IMG/VR virus record: IMGVR_UViG_3300032050_000421
Location: 1 to 35,319 of that record
DNA: 35,319 nt
Direction: 5' to 3' (one strand)
From: a virus
Below are positions 1 to 7,298 of this stretch, piece after piece; the stretch's first letter is position 1; every line of letters begins with the position of its first letter. Made by a program: the position numbers and the translations under genes. Under the pieces are notes generated by a model, which saw only the letters and a program-made list of their open reading frames with translations, was not told the DNA's origin and did not search any database.

Positions 1-252
1 GGCTACGGTCTAGAATTTGACGGACAAGATAGATTAGCAGTAGATACAGATATAATCGCTACTAGAGCATTTGTTGAAGCTAGTACAGAGTTATATCAGG
101 ATGCAATAGATGATTTATTTATTCATCCGTATCACACAAATATAACAGCAACATATGACGATGCTAATAATAGAATAATTCTTGAAGGTTCCGCTTCTTC
201 TTCAACAAGCGGCGGAAGCAATTTAGCAAACTCATGGTGGCTAGGAGGATAA
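1..252 (+). CDS. Tail fibre protein, C-terminal fragment (5' end outside the window)
   Basis: Frame 1 is open from the first base to TAA at 250-252 and encodes 83 residues. It begins GYGLEFDGQDRLAVDTDI, followed by an ATRAFVE segment and a DLFIHPYHTNITATYDD segment. These are typical of repeat and end regions of phage tail fibres of uncultured aquatic phages, in which short 'G-L-E-F-D-G-x-x-L-A-V-D' beta units alternate with helices. The protein ends in a Ser/Gly-rich tail and WWLGG. The coding end contains the Shine-Dalgarno GGAGG of the next gene, which starts 1 base after the stop, so the two are probably co-translated. The fibre role is inferred from family resemblance. Total length and N-terminal anchor are unknown. 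Confidence 0.7.
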   Translation, partial: GYGLEFDGQDRLAVDTDIIATRAFVEASTELYQDAIDDLFIHPYHTNITATYDDANNRIILEGSASSSTSGGSNLANSWWLGG

Positions 253-253
253 T

Positions 254-709
254 ATGGCAGTTCAACGCTTAGGAATATCTAATCCAGCTCTTAATACAAG
301 CACATTGATATTTACGGCTACCGCTTCATATATGGCCTCCGTTATTGCCACAAATAAAGATACTACCGCAAAAAAGGCTAGGGCTTGGGTAGTACCTTCT
401 GGAGCAACCTTAGCTTCTCAATATGGATATATTCTATATGATGTAGACGTTCCAGCATACAATTCAATAGAGTCACACAGATTTGCAGTACAAAATGGCG
501 ATACGGTATATGTGAGAGCAGATACCGCAAATATGTCATTTTCTTTAAATGGTATTTATGATTCCACCGCCTCATTTGATAGCCACCTTACTCAGACTAC
601 AAATGTACATGGAATTGCAGATACATCACAGCTAGTAACTGTGAGCACGACAAATTCTCTAAATAACCGCCTAATTGCCATAGAATTAGGTCTAGGGATA
701 TTTGATTAA
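254..709 (+). CDS. Short beta-rich fibre-associated protein A1
   Basis: 151 residues. It is the first of three paralogues in the island (with 4822-5214 and 11256-11588). They share an N-terminal SNP-x-x-N-T-STLI patch in two of the three, an aromatic/Val patch (ARAWVVP here), a Y-[DS]-x-x-Y-D turn and a final G-D-x-V-Y-V-R-A / SFSLNGI strand pair. The alternating hydrophobic pattern suggests a small beta-sandwich. The C-terminal 30 residues (SLNNRLIAIELGLGIFD) look helical and may trimerise. It starts after GGAGG (244-248) and sits between two fibre genes, so a fibre-tip, chaperone or virion-decoration role is a guess from context. I do not recognise a named family. Confidence 0.72.
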   Translation: MAVQRLGISNPALNTSTLIFTATASYMASVIATNKDTTAKKARAWVVPSGATLASQYGYILYDVDVPAYNSIESHRFAVQNGDTVYVRADTANMSFSLNGIYDSTASFDSHLTQTTNVHGIADTSQLVTVSTTNSLNNRLIAIELGLGIFD

Positions 710-729
710 TACGACCAGAATGCTATAAT
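702..729 (+). promoter_or_regulatory. Predicted sigma70-like promoter before fibre B1
   Basis: An extended -10, TGCTATAAT, lies at 721-729, with a candidate -35 TTGATT at 702-707 (16-nt spacer). The expected start of transcription, 7 nt past the -10, is about 736. That lies inside the AGGAG at 735-739, giving a leader of only about 10 nt before ATG 746. Read from sequence only. Confidence 0.55.
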
Positions 730-745
730 ATTGTAGGAGACTAAA

Positions 746-2656
746 ATGCCAAATTATTCAAGTTTATCAACACAGATTACGGACATAAAGAACGAGATCA
801 GCTCGTCTCTTGCCGCATCTGCATATTCAGCTCAGGACTTGGTCTATGTTGCCAAAGCTCTTGAAGCATTAAGTAAAGTCGTCGCACCAGATGATGTCGA
901 TGAGATCACAGTTCTAAATAATATATATCTTGGCTCAACTGCAGAGGCATTTTCTACTAGCGCAGCTCTTACAAACCCAACACTTGTTGTTAAGAAATCA
1001 GCAAATGCTTATGTTCAAGTAGCACTACAGAATGGATCTAGTGGAGCTAGTGCTTCTTCAGATTTCTTAGCGTATGCAAATAATGGTACAGATGAAACAG
1101 GCTGGATCGATATGGGTATTACATCTAGCGCATTTAATGATCCAAACTTCACAATTACAGGTGCAAATGATGGATATATATTTATGTCTGCTCCAACAGG
1201 AACCACTGGTAAAGGAAATTTAGTTTTAGCAACAGATAGCACTGGTACAGAAAACAAGATTATATTTGCAGCAGGCGGATTATCTTCAGATAATGAGCAA
1301 ATGTCAATTACACCAGATGAAAATGTTCATATTGAAATTAATACAGCTTCAACATCTCCTTCAACAGGAGCACTAACAGTTGTCGGTGGTGTAGGAATTC
1401 AGGGTGATGTTAATATTGCAGGTAATATTACATTCGGTGGAACTGGAACTACAGTTCAAACAGGATCTCTTGCAGTAGATAATTCAATCATTTTCGTCGG
1501 TAATAATAACTCAACAGACGCATTAGATCTAGGTCTATTAGCAGAATATGCAACAGGAATTTCTCCTGTAACAAATACAATTACAAATAAAGCTCTTGCT
1601 TCAGATGTTGCTACACTTACAACAGGAACAGCCCATGGATTTGCTGCTGGAGATATTGCAGTAGTTACTGGAGTAGATGCAACATTTAATGGAACACACG
1701 TTATTGAATCTGTTCCAACATCAACAACATTCACATTTGTAAAAGATGCGGCAAACGTAACTAGCGCAGCAGTTTCTCCAGTTGGATCTGTAACTGTTTC
1801 TGCAAAGCGCAAATTTGCTGGTGTTGTTCGTGATGCAAGCGACGGAGTAGTAAAGTTTTTCCAAGATGCTACAACTAAGCCATCAACTACAGTAAATTTT
1901 GCTGAAGGCGGACTAACATATGCAGATATTCAGGTAGATGATATTGCTGCAGATGTAATTACTGCAAACTCAGCCACAATTGGCGATGTTTCTAACACAG
2001 AACTTCAGTATTTGAATGGTGTAACATCTGCAATTCAGACACAATTAGACGCTAAGCTCGGAACATCAACAGCATCATCAACATACGCACCATTATCAGG
2101 ACCAGCATTAACTGGAACTCCTACTGCTCCAACTGCAGCAGTAGATACAAATACAACTCAAATTGCTACAACAGCGTATGTTGTTGGACAAGGATACTTA
2201 AAATCTGCAGCAGCAGCTTCAAATTATGCACCGCTTACTGCAGCTTCTCTTGTACGTCCAGTTTTAACATCAGCATTTGAAACAGTTTCAGTTTCTGCAA
2301 CACAAGCAACTGGAACAGTTAACGTAGACTTGTCTACAGCAGCAGTTCATTACTATACAGGAAACTCAGCAGCTAACTGGACATTTAATTTCCGTGGTAA
2401 TTCTGGAACTACTTTAAACTCTTTACTTTCTGTTGGTCAATCTGCTACTGTAGCATTTTTAGCAACTAATACTACAGCATATTATCCTACCGCTTTTCAG
2501 ATTGATGGAACAGCAGCTGGGGTTACTGTAAAATGGCAAGGTGGAACAGCACCAACTGCAGGAAATGCTAACTCAATAGATTCATATACCTTTACAATTA
2601 TTAAAACTGCATCAGCAACGTATACAGTTCTCGCTTCACAAGTTAAATTTGCATAG
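746..2656 (+). CDS. Long trimeric tail fibre B1
   Basis: 636 residues. The first 50 residues are helical (SLAASAYSAQDLVYVAKALE) and are conserved in fibres B2 and B3. Next comes a beta region with GWIDMGITSS and DGYIFM patches, then the STGALTVVGGVGIQGDVN block (around residue 205), characteristic of fibres in aquatic phages. A 75-residue module (HGFAAGDIAVVTGVDATFNG) occupies about residues 273-354. Then follow a TELQYLNGVTSAIQTQLDAK unit (about 418) and a phage tail-fibre repeat (TPTAP...TQIATTAYV, about 456-480). The C-terminal 130 residues (NWTFNFRG...ILASQVKFA type) form a widespread fibre tip. Expected to assemble as a trimer at the virion surface and contact the host. It has its own promoter and an AGGAG ribosome site. 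Confidence 0.85.
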   Translation: MPNYSSLSTQITDIKNEISSSLAASAYSAQDLVYVAKALEALSKVVAPDDVDEITVLNNIYLGSTAEAFSTSAALTNPTLVVKKSANAYVQVALQNGSSGASASSDFLAYANNGTDETGWIDMGITSSAFNDPNFTITGANDGYIFMSAPTGTTGKGNLVLATDSTGTENKIIFAAGGLSSDNEQMSITPDENVHIEINTASTSPSTGALTVVGGVGIQGDVNIAGNITFGGTGTTVQTGSLAVDNSIIFVGNNNSTDALDLGLLAEYATGISPVTNTITNKALASDVATLTTGTAHGFAAGDIAVVTGVDATFNGTHVIESVPTSTTFTFVKDAANVTSAAVSPVGSVTVSAKRKFAGVVRDASDGVVKFFQDATTKPSTTVNFAEGGLTYADIQVDDIAADVITANSATIGDVSNTELQYLNGVTSAIQTQLDAKLGTSTASSTYAPLSGPALTGTPTAPTAAVDTNTTQIATTAYVVGQGYLKSAAAASNYAPLTAASLVRPVLTSAFETVSVSATQATGTVNVDLSTAAVHYYTGNSAANWTFNFRGNSGTTLNSLLSVGQSATVAFLATNTTAYYPTAFQIDGTAAGVTVKWQGGTAPTAGNANSIDSYTFTIIKTASATYTVLASQVKFA

Positions 2657-2668
2657 GAGGTTGGCTAA

Positions 2669-4822
2669 GTGCCACTATTAGAAACAATTGCAGCGGCAGC
2701 GGCAAAAGGATTTGGATTAACATCTTTCTTAGGTGCTTTTGATGAGTTCTTTAATAGAGTTACGCTACTTTTATCTGGTAATGGAAATAATCTAGGATCT
2801 AATAGTACTTTTACTGACTATAGTTCTGATAATGTCTTTTTAACTAAAATATCAAATGTTTCTCCAGGATCATTTAGCCCATTTTTAGATAATTATTCTG
2901 TTTATTATAATGGATCTTCATATTCGCAAGTTTCTCAAAACACCGCATTTCAATTTGGTACAGGTGAATTTACCATAGAATATTGGGTAAATGTTACTCC
3001 TGATGTAAATATTCAATCATACTGGACTGCTATGGCATCTGTTGGTGGTGTAGGATTTAATCAAAACGGTGTAGCAATATATCTAATGGATTCTTCATAT
3101 GGAACTGCTGGTGGAATTGCAGTTGATATGAATAATGGTGGCGGCGGGTTACGTCTTACAGACAATATAGATATTCGTGGAACTGGATGGAGACATATAG
3201 CAGTAACTAGAGATACATCTAATACAGTTCGTTTATTTTTAGATGGACAACTAAGACAATCTGGAACAAGCACTTTAAATATTAATGGTTCTGGAACATA
3301 CGGTTGTGTTATTGGTATAAGTGATAGTAGTAATAATAACTATTTTAAAGGATATATTTCTAATTTTAGAACTATAAAAGGAACAGCATTATATACATCT
3401 GCATTTACTCCACCTACAAATAAATTAACAGCAGTTACAAATACATCATTTTTAGCAAATCAATCAAATAGATGGAGTAAAGATTTGTCTGCTAATGATT
3501 TATCAATATTTGCAGGCGGAGGAACTCCAGAAATTTCTTCATTCTCTCCATTTAGAAGCATGTCTCCATATGCAACAACAGACGGAGCTTCCTATTACTT
3601 TGATGGAACAGATGATAAAATCCAAGTAGGAAATAATTCTGATCCTTACACAGCTTATTCTTCATGGTTACAGCAAAATGGCTCTAGAACTGGAACATTA
3701 GAAACTTGGGTATATTTAGATAGTCATGCCACATCTACAACTCCTTATATGCACAGATCATTCTGGAATAAGGGTAATACTTTTATGAATTTGGGTATTC
3801 GTGAAACTGGAAGAGTTAGATGGTATTGGTATGACGGAACAAAACAATGTTGGATAGATTCAAGTGGTTCGATAAGACTAAAAGAATGGAATCATATAGC
3901 TTTTGATTTAAATGGATCTTCGGTTGCTATATACATAAATGGTGTTTCTCAAAGTTTACTTCGATATACAGATGCTAATAACGGTGCACAAATTGCTTCA
4001 GATGGTATATATAGTGGAATTACAAATGTGTCAAATTATGCTTCTGGAGAACAGTTTCATGTTGGTGGTGGACCATCAAGCGTAGAAGCTCAAAATTATT
4101 GGAATGGATATATATCAAATCTAAGAATATTACCAGGTACAAGACTTTATACTGCTAATTTTACTCCACCAACTGCTCCACTTTCAAATGTTTCTGGAAC
4201 AAGACTTTTGTTAAAAGCGGAAAATACAGAAATTATAGACGCAACAAGAAATAATAATATTGAAACATTTGGAGATGTTAAGATATCTACTTCTGTTAAA
4301 AAATATGGAAGCGGGAGCATGGTCTTTGATGGGTCTGGAGATATAATTTTTACCTCAAACAAACCTCTAATTGGTATAGGAACTGGTAATTTTACAGTAG
4401 AAGGTTGGTTTTATCCAACAACTTGGACTGTAGAAAACTTGTTTAGAAGACTATGGTGTGTTGGCAGTTCATTAAGCAATGACTTTGGATTAAATATAAA
4501 TACTGATGGTACTTTACAATATAGAAACAACGACTCTATTCTAATTACCTCTAGTTCTGTTTTGCCCTTAAATAGTTGGACACACGTAGCCTTGTGCAGA
4601 AATAATGGAACTACCTCTTTATACTTTAATGGAATTTTTGTAGGAAGTACAAGTACTAATAATAATCTAAGCTCTGCGGCAAACAATAGATTAACTTTAG
4701 GAAATCACCCAAATCCATCTCAAGGAACATTTAATGGATACATAGATGATTTTAGAGTATCAAGATTTGCCAGATATACTGGTGCATTTACTGCTCCAGT
4801 TGAGGAATTTAAGAGGCAATAA
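2669..4822 (+). CDS. Triple LamG-domain adhesin C1
   Basis: 717 residues, GTG start 12 nt after the previous stop. The Shine-Dalgarno TAGGAGGT overlaps the B1 stop codon. Three concanavalin A/LamG-like jelly rolls (Laminin_G_3 type) follow one another at about residues 80-250, 300-500 and 550-715. Each has the family's order: a YxFDGxx start, an F-T-x-E-x-W strand, a W-x-H-[IV]-A strand, an LFxDG / IYINGV turn, and a closing GYISNFR / GYISNLR / GYIDDFR strand followed by LYT-x-x-F-x-PP or a variant. Such domains bind glycans, so this is a likely receptor-binding or cell-surface polysaccharide-binding protein acting with fibre B1. It has no catalytic motif I recognise. It ends in a TAATG overlap with the next gene. 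Confidence 0.83.
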   Translation: MPLLETIAAAAAKGFGLTSFLGAFDEFFNRVTLLLSGNGNNLGSNSTFTDYSSDNVFLTKISNVSPGSFSPFLDNYSVYYNGSSYSQVSQNTAFQFGTGEFTIEYWVNVTPDVNIQSYWTAMASVGGVGFNQNGVAIYLMDSSYGTAGGIAVDMNNGGGGLRLTDNIDIRGTGWRHIAVTRDTSNTVRLFLDGQLRQSGTSTLNINGSGTYGCVIGISDSSNNNYFKGYISNFRTIKGTALYTSAFTPPTNKLTAVTNTSFLANQSNRWSKDLSANDLSIFAGGGTPEISSFSPFRSMSPYATTDGASYYFDGTDDKIQVGNNSDPYTAYSSWLQQNGSRTGTLETWVYLDSHATSTTPYMHRSFWNKGNTFMNLGIRETGRVRWYWYDGTKQCWIDSSGSIRLKEWNHIAFDLNGSSVAIYINGVSQSLLRYTDANNGAQIASDGIYSGITNVSNYASGEQFHVGGGPSSVEAQNYWNGYISNLRILPGTRLYTANFTPPTAPLSNVSGTRLLLKAENTEIIDATRNNNIETFGDVKISTSVKKYGSGSMVFDGSGDIIFTSNKPLIGIGTGNFTVEGWFYPTTWTVENLFRRLWCVGSSLSNDFGLNINTDGTLQYRNNDSILITSSSVLPLNSWTHVALCRNNGTTSLYFNGIFVGSTSTNNNLSSAANNRLTLGNHPNPSQGTFNGYIDDFRVSRFARYTGAFTAPVEEFKRQ

Positions 4823-5214
4823 TGGCTATTTCTAGACTAGCAACATCTAATCCATCTTCAAATACAAGCACTTTAATTTATACTGGAGTTAGAACTATAT
4901 TATCATCTATTATTGCAGCTAATAAATCTTCTGATCCCGCCACAATTAGGGTTTGGGTTGTTCCACTAGATCAAGATGCTACACCAGCAAATCATTCTTA
5001 TGTATCTTATGATACACCAGTTGGCGGAAATGACTCTTTAGAAACTTTTAGATTTCCAGTTATGACGGGAGATAAGGTATATGTCAGAGCAAGCTCTGGC
5101 GATATTTCTTTTAGCCTGTCTGGAATTGATGATACAAATATACCAGGAACGGAGCTAGCAGACCTAGAAGCAGATATTGCCTTCGCTACTAATATAGCGT
5201 TGCTTGATATTTAG
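4822..5214 (+). CDS. Short beta-rich fibre-associated protein A2
   Basis: 130 residues, paralogue of A1 (254-709). It shares SNPSSNTSTLIYT versus SNPALNTSTLIFT, the I-x-V-W-V-V-P strand, SYDTPVGGNDSLETFRFPV and GDKVYVRASSGDISFSLSGI. It starts in a TAATG overlap with C1, with AAGAGG about 6 nt upstream acting as the ribosome site. The last 25 residues (ELADLEADIAFATN) look helical. Its repeated placement next to a B-type fibre says it belongs to the same functional cassette. The exact function is unknown. Confidence 0.72.
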   Translation: MAISRLATSNPSSNTSTLIYTGVRTILSSIIAANKSSDPATIRVWVVPLDQDATPANHSYVSYDTPVGGNDSLETFRFPVMTGDKVYVRASSGDISFSLSGIDDTNIPGTELADLEADIAFATNIALLDI

Positions 5215-5228
5215 CATAAAGGTATAAT
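5200..5228 (+). promoter_or_regulatory. Predicted sigma70-like promoter before fibre B2
   Basis: -35 TTGCTT at 5200-5205, 17-nt spacer, -10 TATAAT at 5223-5228. The predicted transcription start is about 5235, at the first base of GAGGAG (5235-5240), which precedes ATG 5246. The -35 overlaps the end of gene A2. Confidence 0.58.
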
Positions 5229-5245
5229 AGCCAAGAGGAGATAAA

Positions 5246-7297
5246 ATGCCATTTAATTTAACTACATTTGACGCAGCGCTACAGGCAAAGCTTAATACTG
5301 CCAGCGTTAGCTTAAGCGCACAGGATTACCTACTGCTCACAAAGGCTGTGGCGGCAGCAATAGAGGTATCAGAAGGTGTATCTCTTCTTAGTCTTAAGGG
5401 TACAGCAAATGGCGTAGCAGGATTAGATGGAACTGGTAATGTTCCTTTATCTCAACTTTTAAATGCAATTCCTTCCCAAGGTGCAAATTCTGGAAAATTT
5501 TTAACAACTAATGGAACAACAACATCCTGGGCTACAGTAGACGCTTTTCCTTCACAAACATCAAACTCTGGAAAACTTTTAACTACAAATGGAACTACAA
5601 CTTCATGGACAAATGCAGTTTCATTAGATGATGTTACAGTAGCTGATCAATTAAATGTTGGATCTTTGTCTGCAGGACTTAGAACAACTGATGGATATAC
5701 AAATCCAATGGCGGTATTTTCAACAAATCAACCAGACTACGCACAGCTTGTAATTAAAAATACAAATGCTGGCTCAGCTGCATCTACAGATTATATTGCA
5801 TATACAGATGATGGCGATGACAATGCTGGCTGGATTGATATGGGTATTACTTCAAGCTCATTTGCAGATCCAAACTTTACTATTACTGGAATCCATGATG
5901 GATACATATTTATGGAAGCTCCAGCAGATTCTTCAGGAACAGGTAATTTAGTTCTTGCTACTGGCGGTAATGGTACAGAAAATAAAATAGTATTTGCCGC
6001 TGGAGGTCTTCAAAGCGACAATACTCAAATGACTATTACTCCAGATGAGAATGTTCATATTGAAATAGCAACTCCTTCTACTTCTGCTACTACTGGCGCA
6101 TTAACTGTAGTCGGTGGAGTTGGTATTCAAGGAGATATGAATGTTGATGGAGATGTTTCAATTCAAGGAACTATTACATTTGGCGGTGGCGGAACAACTG
6201 TAGAAACATCCAATCTTGCAGTTACAGATCCAGCAGTATTTGTTGGTACAAATAATCAAGCAGATATTGTAGACCTAGCGTTTATTGGTGAATATGCTAC
6301 AACAGTTTCCCCAATTGTAGCTAGCGTAAGCAACAAGGCGTTGACAGATAATCTTGCAACATTGACTACATCTGCAAACCATACATTTTTAGTAGGAGAT
6401 GTAGTTACAATTACAGGAGTTGACGCTACATTTAATGGAACTTATAATATTAAAACAGTTCCTACTTCAACAACATTTACATATACTAAAACTGCAACAA
6501 ATGTAACATCAGCAGCAGTATCTCCTGTTGGAACAGCAACAGTAAATGCCCGTCGAAAGTTCTCTGGTATTGCAAGAGATGCTTCAGACGGAGTGATTAA
6601 AGCATTTAGGGATGCAACTACAAAACCTACATCAACAATTAACTTTTCAGAAGCTGGACTCACATTTGCACCATTTAAGGCGGGAGCTCTAGAAGTATCT
6701 TCTGCAACAATTGGTTCTGTTACAAATACTGAAATTGGTTATCTATCTGGTGTTACATCTGGAATTCAGACACAAATAAGCGCTAAATTAGATAGCTCAA
6801 CTGCTTCTAGCACATATGCACCTATAGCATCTCCAACATTTACTGGAACAGTAGTGTTGCCTAGCACAACCTCAATTGGAACAGTAGATTCAACAGAAAT
6901 AGGTTATCTAGATGGAGTTACTTCCAGTATTCAAACACAGCTATCTGCTAAACTAGATTCTTCTACAGCTTCATCTACATATACTCCATTACTTCAAACA
7001 ACTACAACTCCAGTATTTTCTGCAAATGCATATACTTTAGTTGCTGGAGACAAAGACAAGTTGGTACTTGCATCAAATGGGTCAACTGCTGGAACAATTA
7101 CAATTCCAACAGGAGTTTTTGCAACAGGTAGCGTAATAACTGTTGTTCAAACTGGAACTGGTCAACTCACATTTGCATCTAGTGGAACTATGAATTCTTA
7201 TAATAATCAGTATAAACTATCTGGCCAGTATGCTTCTTGTCAAATAATTGTGACAGCAAGTAATACATTCTTGCTAATCGGCAATTTGGCGGCTTAA
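5246..7297 (+). CDS. Long trimeric tail fibre B2
   Basis: 683 residues, paralogue of B1 and B3. The N-terminal helix (SLSAQDYLLLTKAVAAAIEV) matches the others. Two copies of an SGKFLTTNGTTTSW repeat sit near residues 80-125. The GWIDMGITSSSFADPNFTITG and STSATTGALTVVGGVGIQGD blocks match B1. The 75-residue module (HTFLVGDVVTITGVDATFNG) is at about residues 355-435. Two units of T-E-I-G-Y-L-[SD]-G-V-T-S-x-IQTQ-x-SAKLDSS follow at about residues 494 and 550. The C-terminal 90 residues (VAGDKDKLVLASNGSTAG onwards) form a different tip from B1, which suggests tip exchange between paralogues. A surface trimer for host contact is inferred from family knowledge. Confidence 0.85.
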   Translation: MPFNLTTFDAALQAKLNTASVSLSAQDYLLLTKAVAAAIEVSEGVSLLSLKGTANGVAGLDGTGNVPLSQLLNAIPSQGANSGKFLTTNGTTTSWATVDAFPSQTSNSGKLLTTNGTTTSWTNAVSLDDVTVADQLNVGSLSAGLRTTDGYTNPMAVFSTNQPDYAQLVIKNTNAGSAASTDYIAYTDDGDDNAGWIDMGITSSSFADPNFTITGIHDGYIFMEAPADSSGTGNLVLATGGNGTENKIVFAAGGLQSDNTQMTITPDENVHIEIATPSTSATTGALTVVGGVGIQGDMNVDGDVSIQGTITFGGGGTTVETSNLAVTDPAVFVGTNNQADIVDLAFIGEYATTVSPIVASVSNKALTDNLATLTTSANHTFLVGDVVTITGVDATFNGTYNIKTVPTSTTFTYTKTATNVTSAAVSPVGTATVNARRKFSGIARDASDGVIKAFRDATTKPTSTINFSEAGLTFAPFKAGALEVSSATIGSVTNTEIGYLSGVTSGIQTQISAKLDSSTASSTYAPIASPTFTGTVVLPSTTSIGTVDSTEIGYLDGVTSSIQTQLSAKLDSSTASSTYTPLLQTTTTPVFSANAYTLVAGDKDKLVLASNGSTAGTITIPTGVFATGSVITVVQTGTGQLTFASSGTMNSYNNQYKLSGQYASCQIIVTASNTFLLIGNLAA

Positions 7298-7298
7298 T

